Shown here one piece after another: positions 54,390 to 64,000 of a stretch of 64,000 bases of DNA. Both the position numbers and the translations under genes were made by a program. The stretch comes from Theocolax elegans. Its lineage: Eukaryota > Arthropoda > Insecta > Hymenoptera > Cerocephalidae. Location: contig CM047426.1 of the NCBI GenBank assembly GCA_026168455.1, positions 63,501,562-63,565,561 on the forward strand, in the 5' to 3' direction. Below the pieces are notes generated by a model that did no database searches, was not told the DNA's origin, and saw only the letters and a list, made by a program, of their open reading frames with translations. Numbering within the stretch: position 1 is the stretch's first letter; each line of letters begins with the position of its first letter.

Positions 54390-54973
54390 GTTATGAAGAT
54401 GTTATTATTAGATTCTAACTAATTATTAAGTATAACGCTTGTATACATTTTCGTTTGACGTTTACGCACGCATTTTTATATGTATACAACGCAACGTATG
54501 AATACAATTTTTCGCATGAACAGTAAATTTTGGAACTCCTATTTAAAGCAACTTTTGGCTTTTTTGCCACTCGCGAGAAAATAAGTAGCCACCTAGCAGC
54601 AGAAGTTGGAATAAATGAGCGCGAAATTCAAAATTAAAAACAATAAAATGTAAATAATGAATAGAGGTTGTTAAAACAATTATTTTTTATATTTATTTCA
54701 TAATTACAATTTAACAAAATCTTTTGAAAGAATAAACAAATAATCATTTATTATACTCGAAGAAACATTTATCTGACTAGCATCTAACCGCTTTAGTTGA
54801 CATTTATTCCGTTCAAGTAATAAGCAACTTCTTAAAGAAAATATAGCACTTGTATAGAACGAGGAAATTATTAGCTTATTTAAAAAAAAAATAAATAGCT
54901 GTTTAGAACTAATTATGAGTATTCATAACAAGTAAACATTTATTCAAATTCAAATTATTTGTAACAATCAAAG
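54390..54973. other. AT-rich flank between Polinton and BEL element
   Basis: No gene recognised. Ends with CAAAG (54969-54973), the target duplication of the BEL element. Confidence 0.6.
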
Positions 54974-55885
54974 TGTTTACAGATTTATAAACTTAATGAA
55001 AAGGTTTGGTGAGGTTTAGTTAGGGATTAAGAAATAAAACAAAACATTTCGCGGTTGAACAGAAAGTAAATTTATTGGGACTGGCTAGAAAAAACTCTCC
55101 TCGAGAAGGAGAGAAAAAGCCGTGCAATGTCCTTTTCAAAATAATACAAATGCGCTTACAAAAAAACTTAATGCTAGAACTTACGCAGGTTTCGCTATAA
55201 CGGCGGATACCGCCAGAGGAGCGCTCCTTTTAAACGAGATCCCAAAATGCTTCTGCGTCCAGAAGCTGGGGCTGAGTATGCGTTTGTGCATCTACAGCGA
55301 AGAAGAGTCGTTCTCAGACGACGAGTCTAGGCTCACAGAATGCACGGAATCACACGCACAGACACCGCACGCACAGTGAAAAAGAGTTAATCGTAGAGTC
55401 GTTCTCGGACAACGAGTCTAAGCTCACACAAGTTACATACACAGAATATCGAAAAATGCCGAACGCGGTATAAAGGCGATGGATCTGCGGAACCGAGGTT
55501 CGAACTAGACGGACAACAACGACTGAATGTCTCCTCCACGCTCGCATTCTGACGCTATCCCTTTCGCCCTGTGTCATCGTGGAGGGGAGGATGGGAATCA
55601 CCCGCTTGCAGGTATGTGCTTTCCGGGGTCTCGAGCTGCGAGAGGAGCCGTCTCCGTCGCGTGGGTTTTCCCAGTAATAACCCACACGTGTTACGAGTGC
55701 AGATGTCTGCATGCAAGTTTCGGACAAGTTCGAGCCGGCTGCGAACAGGGAAAGGAAGGTTTATGAAGGTTGAAACGGTATCGAGGCCCATCGTCAACGC
55801 TAATCGTTAGAAGGACGTAGAGAGCGAGCGAGACAGAAAGAAAAAGAGAAAGAAAAAATGTACCGTTTTGTGTAGTTTACAAACA
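54974..55885 (-). repeat. 3' LTR of the BEL element (left end)
   Basis: Plus-strand ends TGTTTACAG and TTTACAAACA; nearly identical to 61558-62469. Confidence 0.97.
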
Positions 55886-55897
55886 TTCCGCCCGCCT
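55886..55897 (-). other. Polypurine tract of the BEL element
   Basis: Minus strand AGGCGGGCGGAA directly precedes the 3' LTR. Confidence 0.65.
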
Positions 55898-55969
55898 TCG
55901 TCGGTTAGACGAACATTTTCTATACATCGTTCTTTATAACGCTACAACTTAATAACAATTGGACTATTA

Positions 55970-58900
55970 TTAAGATACATTTTCGTCGAGGGTTAACAAT
56001 GGGCAAACGCGAGCAATATGCCTACGCAAGATCGTAGATGTTGTTTTGACAGTAACGACACGTACCAATCCGTCGGGTCCCGGATGAACTTCGATAACTC
56101 GTCCAAGGGGCCATTTAGAAGGTGGGTAGCGGTCGTCTCTTAGTAAGACTAATTGGCCTACTGAAAAGTTTTCTGTCGGAGTTTTCCACTTAGAGCGTTC
56201 TTGCAAATACTGAAGGTATTCAGAAGACCATCGCCTCCAAAATTGCTGCCGTATACGTTGAAGTAATTGAAATCGATTCAATTGGTTAATCGGGACTGCT
56301 GAGACATCGGCATCTGGGATTAGAGATGATGTTGTCCCGATCAAAAAATGAGATGGAGTAAGAGCTTCCAAATCATCGACATCTGCTTTCATTGGACAAA
56401 GAGGGCGAGAGTTAAGGCAAGCTTCAATTTCTACAAGCAGAGTAGATAATTCTTCAAAGGTGAGAGTATGTTCACCGATAACTCTCTCCAAATGATGCTT
56501 AGTGGATTTGACTCCGGCTTCCCATAGTCCGCCATAATGAGGCGTATTTGGTGGTATAAATGTCCACTCAGTACCATCGTTGGCTAGTTGAGCGGCGGTT
56601 TCTTTGTAAAAGGTGGATGCAGCCTGAAACATGTTCCGCAACTCCTTGTCTGCTCCATGGAAAGTGGTGGCATTGTCGCTGTAAAGCCTTTGGCAGATAC
56701 CACGTCGTCCAACAAAACGGCGATACGCCGAGATAAAGCTACTTGTGGTCAGGTCGCTGACGAGTTCTAGGTGTATGGCTCTTGTGGCGAAGCAAATAAA
56801 TAGCGCTATATACCCCTTATAGGATCGATGTCCTCGACCTTTAGTGGTGCGAATCGCGATAGGGCCTGCATAGTCAAGGCCGGTTGATGAAAAGGGACGA
56901 CCTGCCGTTACTCGAGCCGCCGGGAGGTCTCCCATCATTTGATGAGCAAAGTGCGGTTTAACGCGTTGACATGGTACGCAGTTTCTTATGACAGTTTTAA
57001 TTAAGCGATTTCGACCTAACACCCATACATTCTGCTGTAAAAGACTCAAGGTTAGAGTAGGACCGCCATGAAGGGATAATGAATGTGCATGCTTTACGAA
57101 GAGGCGGCTTAGATGTGACCGATACGGTAGGATAGGTGGATGCTTTTGTGAGTAGGTTAACTGCGAATTAATTAAACGTCCACCGACACGTATTATGCCA
57201 CCTTCAATGACCGGGTTAAGTTTACTTAACGGACTGCTCTTGGTCACCATTTGTCCAGTTTGCAATAATTTTAATTCTTTTTTAAATGCGCTTGCTTGTG
57301 CTAATCGAATGACCGTATCACGAGCTTCTGATAATTCGATTGAAGTTAAAAACGAGGTGTAAGCAGGACGATTGGCTTTACGTAAACGTAGATTTATTAT
57401 CGGCCTACGGCAGTATGCTACGACGCGAATAAGCCGACTTAGTGTCGAATAACGATTCAACCATTCCGATTCTAGTTGTTCAGCTTGAACATGCAAATTC
57501 TGCGCTACTATCGGGGATTGAGGCCATTCTTGCGCGGTGCGAGCCAGCCAGGTGGGGCCGTGCCACCAAAGATCACATTTTATAAGTTCATCTACGCTTG
57601 TACCGCGAGTACCCAAATCTGCGGGGTTATCTTTAGTTGGTACATGTCCCCATATTGCCGTCGGTAATTCGGTTTGTATGAAGGATACGCGATTAGCAAC
57701 GAACGTTTTCCAGTGACACGGATGCTTAGCTAGCCATGTTAATACTATTTGACTATCAGTCCAAGTATAAATCGGTAAGTTTTTAACGAACTCCAATTTC
57801 TTTAAATTAAAGATGAGTTTAACTAGTAAATCGGCGCCGCAAAGTTCTAAATTCGGTACGCTAACAGTTTTTACCGGTGCTACTCGTGTCTTAGCGGCAA
57901 TTAATGAAATTTGAATTCCACCTGCGTCATCTTCACAACGAAGATAGACAGCCGCTGCATAAGCTCGCGTTGACGCATCAGAAAAACCGTGTATCTGATA
58001 AGACTGGTTGTTTGACGAACCTAACCAACGAGCGATCGATAAGCAGGATAGATTTTTTAATGAAAAGCAATACTCTTGCCATTGCGCGCGAACACTGTCC
58101 GGTAACTGTGCGTCCCAATCGCACTTTAAAATCCATAAATCCTGCATAAGGATTTTCGCGACTACTGTAATCGGAGAGAGCCAGCCCAAGGGGTCAAAAA
58201 GTCGCGCAATGCTCGATAGTACCGCGCGTTTAGTTGAGGCTGCACTAGCCGCTTCAATGTCGAATGGACAAAAACTAAATTCATCGGTATTTGGGTTCCA
58301 TCGTACACCTAAAGTTTTCACAGAATCATCGCTATTAATTTCCTTTACGATATTAATGGGTTCTCGAGTTTTTGGCAACAAGTTTGAATGGTTTGCGGCC
58401 CATTTGTCCAATTCTATACCTCCCGAGGTTAATAAGCGAATCAGTTGATCGCGTTTTTCTATTGCTACCGATAGCTCGTCTGCACCGCAAAACGCGTCGT
58501 CCACGTAAGTATTCTCGATAAGGCAACGGGAGCCCAGCGGAAACTGAATACTTTGATCCTCAGCTAATTGCTTAAGTGTGCGGATTGCTAGATAAGGAGC
58601 GCACGCGGTTCCGTAAGTCACGGTTGTAAGTCGAAATTCGATTGGGGAATCTTCGGCGCGGGGCGCCCATAAAATGCGCTGGTAGTCTTGGTCGTAAGGA
58701 TGTACTCGTATTTGCCGGAACATTTTTACAATATCCGCGGTAAAGGCATATCGATACCTTCGCCAATTTAATAGAATTAATGCGAGATCATTTTGTAAAG
58801 AAGGCCCGGGAAGTAAAAATTGATTAAGTGAGTGTTGGGATCGAGTACGCCGTGAGGCGTCGAATACGACTCGAAGTTTCCAATAATCCATAGAACTTTG

Positions 58901-61225
58901 TATTACCGCATGATGTGGTAGGTACCACGCTTGAGGGTTGTTTAATTCAGATGAAGGAACTCGCGACATATGACCTAAGCGTTCATACGTAGACATGAAT
59001 TCGCGATATTCACTACTTAATCGAGGATCTTTAAGAAAACGGCGGTGCAAACTCTCGAGTGAACGTAATGCGAGTCGTCGGGTTTCGTAAGCAACCTTTG
59101 GTGGTTCTGATTTAAAGGGCAACCGTACCGTGTATCGTCCGTCGAGTTCTCGCTTGTGTGTTTCATTAAATAGATTTTCGCATCTCTCTTCTTCCGGGTG
59201 TAATTTTTTAATACACTGTACGGATTCCTCTAGTTCCCAAAAAGTCTGCAGTTGTCTCTGTAATTCGTCGGTGGAAACACAATGTAACGCGTTGACTGGA
59301 GCATTTTTTAACGCCGCCCGCCGTGGCGCGTCGCCACTAACTGTTCCTGAGATAATCCAGCCAAGGGCGGTATTTTGAGCTATTAAATTAGTTGAATGGG
59401 ACCGCTTTAATCCAGATCGTATCAATTGACCATACGCGTCAGCGCCTAAAATAATGTCTATCGAATCAGGAGTGTGAAAATATGGATCCGCGAGTTCGAG
59501 GTCGTCGAAGGAACTTAACTCGATTTGCGTGACCTGTCGAGAGGGCAAGTGTGACGTCAATTTTGACAAGATAAATGCTTCTATTGTTAATTGAAAGTCC
59601 GGTTGAGTTCGTGATTGGATTGTCAGTTGAGTCATACCACGAGTAGTTCCAGTAATGGTCGCGCCTAATCCGGATAACGATACTTGAACCGAGCGCCTCG
59701 AGGCTCCCAGGAGTTGTACCATAGATTCGGTGACGAACGTAGCCTCTGAACCTTGATCGAATAGTGCGCGTGCGCGAGTCCGAACACCCTGGCTATTAAT
59801 AAGGATTATTTGTGCAGTCGCGAGTATAGTACAACGTTTCGACCTAGCGACATTAGCAGTTAATACCGCGACTGATTCCTCTGGGTTGATGTTGGCTCTC
59901 TGACTCGATTGACTTCTCGCGCCGTTAGTAGAAGTTGATGTTTGATTCAGTTGGTGTAAAAGAGTATGGTGCTTTCCGCGACACTTCAAGCATCTACCAT
60001 TCGAGGAGCATCCGATAATTTGATGATTACCCAGACAATTAAAACATAACTTCAATCGACGAACTGTTTTCTGCCGTTCCGTTAGAGATAATTTTATAAA
60101 ATCAGGGCAACTATAAATTGAATGCGGCGCCCGGCAAAGAGTACATTTTCGACTACTTGAGGATTCGTATTGACGTGTAGGAAGAGCGTGAAAAACTCTT
60201 TTTACCCTTGTCGTTGTTCTCACCTCCGGTACGGTTCTGGAGTCATTTCTGGGTTCCGCGGCAATGACGTTAAGAGCCCGAGCTCGTTTCTCAAGAAATT
60301 TAGCAAGATCAGTGAACTTCGGAAAGCGCGAGAGTGGATCGCGGTCGGTATCGTGAGTTTGATTGTCGTCAATTATTTGCTGATCTATGGCACTTATTTC
60401 AGATTCCCATAACATTCGAGAATCGGGATCGAGTTTATTAGCAATCAAAAACACGAGCATGAAGTTGCAGTGTTGCACGGGCATTTTTAAGTTTTCTAGT
60501 GCGCGTACAATTAATTGTGCTTCGTCGGTAAACGATCTCAATTCCCGAGCCGTACCTCGTTTTAACTGTGGTAAATTCACAAGCGCGTGCAAATGATTAT
60601 TAACTGTAATACGAGGATTATAAAACCGATTTCTTAAAGTTTGCCAAGTCGATCTATAATTAGCATTAGTAATTGTAACGTTCTTTATTAAATCCGCGGC
60701 GGAACCAGTGAGGCATGACTTAAGATATTGCAATTTCGTCGCGTCGGAGATGTGCAGCACATCATGCACTAATGACGAGAACAAATCGTAAAAATTATCC
60801 CAGTCCTCAAACCGTCCTGAGAATGTGGGGAGATCGAGCTTCGGAAGCTTCGCGGGACGCTGCTGTGTGTCTACACTATCTTCGTCTCGATTTCTAACTA
60901 GTCTAGCGCGGTCATTAATTCGTGCTTGAAGATCTAAGAGTATACCTAAAAATTCATCTCGAGTTTCTTCGTATAGAACTTGCATATCTTCAAATTCACG
61001 CTCAGTTACATACGGATCATTCTTCGCGTCATCTTTAATGATAATTTCCCCATGAGTTTTTCGCGTTTCAAGCCATATTTGATCGATCGCGTCAATTCTC
61101 GATTGTACGATATTCCCAGTTAGCGTATCGCGTGGTTTCTCAGTTAAGCGGGTTCGAATGGACTTTATTTCAAGCATGCGTTCGCGTTGCAAAGGTATTA
61201 GTTTTTTCCAAGAGGTCGGCGCCAT
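55970..61225 (-). CDS. BEL/Pao Gag-Pol polyprotein
   Basis: Single intact 1751-residue polyprotein. N-terminal Gag-like region includes LPTFSGRFEDWDNF (~residue 130); zinc knuckles CTLCRAPHSIYSC, CFNCLGNHQIIGC and CLKCRGKHH lie at ~365-420; A17-type aspartic protease LFDQGSEATFV near 488; reverse transcriptase with YVDD near 906; RNase H with YTWTDSQIVL near 1153; integrase with HAHSLSLHGG zinc region, LDYAGP (~1449), YSDNATTF (~1515) and HYGGLWEAGVK (~1568); and the BEL-specific C-terminal domain with GQLVLLRDDRYPPSKWPLGR. The start ATG is followed by APTSWKK and lies about 330 bp inside the 5' LTR. No frameshift or stop; probably competent or recently so. Confidence 0.97.
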   Translation of the reverse strand: MAPTSWKKLIPLQRERMLEIKSIRTRLTEKPRDTLTGNIVQSRIDAIDQIWLETRKTHGEIIIKDDAKNDPYVTEREFEDMQVLYEETRDEFLGILLDLQARINDRARLVRNRDEDSVDTQQRPAKLPKLDLPTFSGRFEDWDNFYDLFSSLVHDVLHISDATKLQYLKSCLTGSAADLIKNVTITNANYRSTWQTLRNRFYNPRITVNNHLHALVNLPQLKRGTARELRSFTDEAQLIVRALENLKMPVQHCNFMLVFLIANKLDPDSRMLWESEISAIDQQIIDDNQTHDTDRDPLSRFPKFTDLAKFLEKRARALNVIAAEPRNDSRTVPEVRTTTRVKRVFHALPTRQYESSSSRKCTLCRAPHSIYSCPDFIKLSLTERQKTVRRLKLCFNCLGNHQIIGCSSNGRCLKCRGKHHTLLHQLNQTSTSTNGARSQSSQRANINPEESVAVLTANVARSKRCTILATAQIILINSQGVRTRARALFDQGSEATFVTESMVQLLGASRRSVQVSLSGLGATITGTTRGMTQLTIQSRTQPDFQLTIEAFILSKLTSHLPSRQVTQIELSSFDDLELADPYFHTPDSIDIILGADAYGQLIRSGLKRSHSTNLIAQNTALGWIISGTVSGDAPRRAALKNAPVNALHCVSTDELQRQLQTFWELEESVQCIKKLHPEEERCENLFNETHKRELDGRYTVRLPFKSEPPKVAYETRRLALRSLESLHRRFLKDPRLSSEYREFMSTYERLGHMSRVPSSELNNPQAWYLPHHAVIQSSMDYWKLRVVFDASRRTRSQHSLNQFLLPGPSLQNDLALILLNWRRYRYAFTADIVKMFRQIRVHPYDQDYQRILWAPRAEDSPIEFRLTTVTYGTACAPYLAIRTLKQLAEDQSIQFPLGSRCLIENTYVDDAFCGADELSVAIEKRDQLIRLLTSGGIELDKWAANHSNLLPKTREPINIVKEINSDDSVKTLGVRWNPNTDEFSFCPFDIEAASAASTKRAVLSSIARLFDPLGWLSPITVVAKILMQDLWILKCDWDAQLPDSVRAQWQEYCFSLKNLSCLSIARWLGSSNNQSYQIHGFSDASTRAYAAAVYLRCEDDAGGIQISLIAAKTRVAPVKTVSVPNLELCGADLLVKLIFNLKKLEFVKNLPIYTWTDSQIVLTWLAKHPCHWKTFVANRVSFIQTELPTAIWGHVPTKDNPADLGTRGTSVDELIKCDLWWHGPTWLARTAQEWPQSPIVAQNLHVQAEQLESEWLNRYSTLSRLIRVVAYCRRPIINLRLRKANRPAYTSFLTSIELSEARDTVIRLAQASAFKKELKLLQTGQMVTKSSPLSKLNPVIEGGIIRVGGRLINSQLTYSQKHPPILPYRSHLSRLFVKHAHSLSLHGGPTLTLSLLQQNVWVLGRNRLIKTVIRNCVPCQRVKPHFAHQMMGDLPAARVTAGRPFSSTGLDYAGPIAIRTTKGRGHRSYKGYIALFICFATRAIHLELVSDLTTSSFISAYRRFVGRRGICQRLYSDNATTFHGADKELRNMFQAASTFYKETAAQLANDGTEWTFIPPNTPHYGGLWEAGVKSTKHHLERVIGEHTLTFEELSTLLVEIEACLNSRPLCPMKADVDDLEALTPSHFLIGTTSSLIPDADVSAVPINQLNRFQLLQRIRQQFWRRWSSEYLQYLQERSKWKTPTENFSVGQLVLLRDDRYPPSKWPLGRVIEVHPGPDGLVRVVTVKTTSTILRRHIARVCPLLTLDENVS

Positions 61226-61557
61226 TGTTTATGGTTCCTTTTAGTCGAAAAACGATTAAAAAACTTTTTTATTGTCGATTAAATTAAATTATTATCAAAA
61301 TTCTCTTTGTCTTCGTTAATGCAAGCGCGAGAAACTATACAATCAAAGTAGAAGCCAAATAACAAGGTTAACTTTAAATTTTCGTGTTACGCATCAAGAA
61401 GTAGGAAGGTACCGAAAATTAGAAAAAAAATGAGGAAAAATAGCAGAATGTATGGTTTACAAATTATACTAATAAATAATAAACACTACCTTCTGTGCAA
61501 TGCAAAAGTTCTTACACTTAATCAATTACAATCCCTTCCTCACCCGGGGCACCAAAA
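61226..61557 (-). other. Leader of the BEL element
   Basis: Untranslated region between primer-binding site and the Gag-Pol ATG; no frame or repeat of note. Confidence 0.7.
61538..61554 (-). other. Primer-binding site of the BEL element
   Basis: Minus strand TGGTGCCCCGGGTGAGG, three bases inside the 5' LTR. Its complement ends CCCGGGGCACCA, like a tRNA acceptor end, possibly an arginine tRNA (uncertain). Confidence 0.65.
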
Positions 61558-62469
61558 TGTTTACAGATTTATAAACTTAATGAAAAGGTTTGGTGAGGTT
61601 TAGTTAGGGATTAAGAAATAAAACAAAACATTTCGCGGTTGAACAGAAAGTAAATTTATTGGGACTGGCTAGAAAAAACTCTCCTCGAGAAGGAGAGAAA
61701 AAGCCGTGCAATGTCCTTTTCAAAATAATACAAATGCGCTTACAAAAAAACTTAATGCTAGAACTTACGCAGGTTTCGCTATAACGGCGGATACCGCCAG
61801 AGGAGCGCTCCTTTTGAACGAGATCCCAAAATGCTTCTGCATCCAGAAGCTGGGGCTAAGTATGCGTTTGTGCATCTACAGCGAAGAAGAGTCGTTCTCA
61901 GACGACGAGTCTAGGCTCACAGAATGCACGGAATCACACGCACAGACACCGCACGCACAGTGAAAAAGAGTTAATCGTAGAGTCGTTCTCGGACAACGAG
62001 TCTAAGCTCACACAAGTTACATACACAGAATATCGAAAAATGCCGAACGCGGTATAAAGGCGATGGATCTGCGGAACCGAGGTTCGAACTAGACGGACAA
62101 CAACGACTGAATGTCTCCTCCACGCTCGCATTCTGACGCTATCCCTTTCGCCCTGTGTCATCGTGGAGGGGAGGATGGGAATCACCCGCTTGCAGGTATG
62201 TGCTTTCCGGGGTCTCGAGCTGCGAGAGGAGCCGTCTCCGTCGCGTGGGTTTTCCCAGTAATAACCCACACGTGTTACGAGTGCAGATGTCTGCATGCAA
62301 GTTTCGGACAAGTTCGAGCCGGCTGCGAACAGGGAAAGGAAGGTTTATGAAGGTTGAAACGGTATCGAGGCCCATCGTCAACGCTAATCGTTAGAAGGAC
62401 GTAGAGAGCGAGCGAGACAGAAAGAAAAAGAGAAAGAAAAAATGTACCGTTTTGTGTAGTTTACAAACA
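61558..62469 (-). repeat. 5' LTR of the BEL element (right end)
   Basis: 912-bp copy of the left LTR; by eye the differences are A/G (55232/61816), G/A (55258/61842) and G/A (55275/61859). Confidence 0.97.
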
Positions 62470-62474
62470 CAAAG

Positions 62475-63721
62475 TTTAGTAAAATTAAAAAATAATTGTT
62501 TCAATAAATAGGAGTAAATTTTGATCCAATAGTATAGTGATTTTTTTGATGCCATAATATATATATGGGTGGTTCTCTGTTACATCGAAAATGAAAAAAA
62601 TAAATATTGCTATAACTGTGGGAATATGTTTTAGAGGTATCCAGTAGTTCTCCTGAATTTTTTAAAATATTTTCGGGGCCATTATTTTAAGTTACAGAGA
62701 GTCAAAGTTGACATTTTAGCACTTTTTTCCATTATATGCCCATTTTCATGAATTTTTAGCTCCCAGGGGATGCATTTTTCACTAAAAACATAAGTATGAC
62801 TTTTTTTGTAAAATTTTCCGAACTTTTCATTAAAAATACTTGTAAAGACATAAATGTATGCTGTCACACTCTTGTAAGCCATTTAAACCTTAAATAATGA
62901 AAATCAGCAATTCTGCTCCGGACTCTGGTACCCTAATACTGTCTAACAGGTGTCTTTTTATAGTCAGAAACTGCCTAAAAATTTCCAGAGTGGGTCTAAA
63001 TCATTAAGATCACTTATGGTCAAAATATCCGGGAAAAGTGCCTGAAATATTAATAGAAATGTATATTTGTTGCCTTATAACGATGAATCTAGTAGCATGA
63101 TCATTGCAAAGAAATTTATGCACTTTCCTTGGAATGGTAGAAAAGTATCTCCACTTGTTTCAGTATTCATCTAATCCCCTGTAAGCTGCTAAAAATACAA
63201 ATATTATTATACAATTATAGAGAAATAGTTTTCAATATTTATAATGTTGAATTTTCAATTTTACAACCACTTTAAGAAATATGATATTAGTCTGAAGGAT
63301 TACTATAAATATATTAACGGTATTATTACAATAACTGAAGATACGTAATTAATACAAAAAATATATCAACAAATCAGTTCTGAGATTATAATGATTAATA
63401 TGATTAATTGACAGTGACAAGTTTGTGAAATGTAAACAATGTATGGCAGAATAATAATAATAATAATGTTGATACTTTTATAGTAATCCTTCAGACTAAT
63501 ATCATAATTCTTAAAGTGGTTGTAAAATTGAAAATCCAACATAATAAATGTTAAAAACAAATTGATAATAGTTAATAGCAAGAATTATCTCACTATCGAT
63601 ATTAATAAAAAATGTTACGTATTACAGAAAAACCTTCCCGGTTTTAAACCCAGAACCATAAGATTACACAGCCACACAAAAAAAAAAATGTCAAAACCCA
63701 CGGACCAGACCATATATACCT
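62475..63721. other. Noncoding end of a further element
   Basis: At 62563 TATATGGGTGGTTCTCTGTTACATCG resembles the outer ends of the Polinton and the palindrome. Downstream DNA is AT-rich and noncoding up to about 63720, with an inverted pair (73-bp arms 63237-63309 and 63477-63549). It is probably the terminal region of the element encoding the frame at 63722; its other end lies beyond the window. Confidence 0.45.
63237..63549. repeat. 73-bp inverted repeat pair
   Basis: Arms 63237-63309 and 63477-63549 share TTTTCAATTTTACAACCACTT...GATATTAGTCTGAAGGATTACTATAAA with a few mismatches; spacer 167 bp. Confidence 0.88.
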
Positions 63722-64000
63722 TATGTTTTTGAGGTCGCTGATTCCGAATCCGTGGTCGTTACTCTTTCCGTTATAGCTACTCCATTGGTTGATCCGAAAA
63801 GAGTTCTCATTCCTCCATTACACATAAAACTTGGTGTGATGAAACAATTCGTTAAAGCTTTAGATAAAGATAGCCAGTGCTTCAAATACTTGGAAAGTAA
63901 ATTTCCAAGTAAATCAGATGCAAAATTGAAGGAAGGTATTTTTGACGGTCCAGAAATTAGAAAAATGATGGCTGATGACCAGTTTATTAGTTCCATGACA
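63722..64000 (+). CDS. Partial frame of a repetitive insect protein, runs off the window
   Basis: Ninety-three open codons to the window edge with no stop. It reads LVDPKRVLIPPLHIKLGV, then QFVKALDKDSQCFKYL and IFDGPEIRKMM, a pattern I associate with a multi-copy, transposon-related protein family in insects and hydrozoans whose function is not established. No ATG begins the conserved part and the first ~20 codons look divergent, so an exon boundary or decay upstream is likely. The antisense frame at 63721-63996 is a shadow. Context (a Polinton-like end 1.1 kb upstream) suggests it belongs to a mobile element. Confidence 0.55.

Larger units (their letters stand above)
54974..62469 (-). mobile_element. 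BEL/Pao LTR retrotransposon, young and apparently intact
   Basis: LTRs of 912 bp (54974-55885 and 61558-62469) differ at only about three sites (0.3%). A perfect 5-bp target duplication, CAAAG, flanks the element. One uninterrupted 1751-residue Gag-Pol frame is encoded on the minus strand, with primer-binding site and purine tract in place. It is the only fully intact element in the window. Confidence 0.97.

Noticed and set aside
55122..55810. Short frames in the BEL LTRs
   Set aside because: Repeated identically in both LTRs and on both strands; shadows of regulatory sequence.

Overview
This window is repeat-rich eukaryotic DNA, almost certainly from an arthropod and most likely an insect; the mix of I-type and R1-like LINEs, BEL/Pao, Ty3/gypsy, Penelope-like, Polinton and CACTA-like elements suggests an ant or other hymenopteran, but that is inference. 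I see no bacterial features, no CRISPR array and no confident single-copy host gene. Nearly every coding signal belongs to a transposable element; a small two-exon structure near 28.0 kb is the only possible host-type remnant.

Layout. 776-10766: complete Ty3/gypsy LTR retrotransposon with 1048-bp LTRs, carrying a 1.33-kb in-phase internal tandem duplication, a 1-nt frameshift and a TAG stop in integrase. 12690-16340: R1-like LINE remnant (minus). 18491-25720: I-type LINE remnant with RNase H (plus), interrupted by a Penelope-like remnant between 330-bp inverted repeats (19748-21110) and by a TTAA-bounded foldback MITE (23551-24062). 27169-27818: MITE with 120-bp TIRs. 28960-29780: LTR- or leader-like sequence. 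30655-32046: 1.39-kb near-perfect palindrome. 33662-37429: CACTA/CMC-like DNA transposon with 230-bp TIRs, holding a transposase (minus) and a divergently oriented three-exon BEN-domain gene (plus). 40217-54389: a 14.2-kb Polinton/Maverick with ~650-bp TIRs, encoding protein-primed DNA polymerase B, packaging ATPase, a phospholipase-A2/hydrophobic virion protein, adenain-like protease, penton and major capsid proteins, plus lesser-known genes; several are broken. 54974-62469: young, apparently intact BEL/Pao element with a perfect 5-bp target duplication. 62563-64000: start of another element with Polinton-like terminal sequence and an open frame running off the window.

How genes work together: the Polinton set splits into replication (PolB, perhaps a small DNA-binding protein) and virion morphogenesis (ATPase, protease, capsid proteins, membrane-active protein); no integrase was found. 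The LTR elements encode the usual Gag-protease-RT-RNase H-integrase chain. The most unusual points are the BEN gene packaged inside a CACTA-like transposon, the terminal sequence shared by the Polinton, the giant palindrome and the right-edge element, and two poorly characterised spliced genes at the left of the Polinton.
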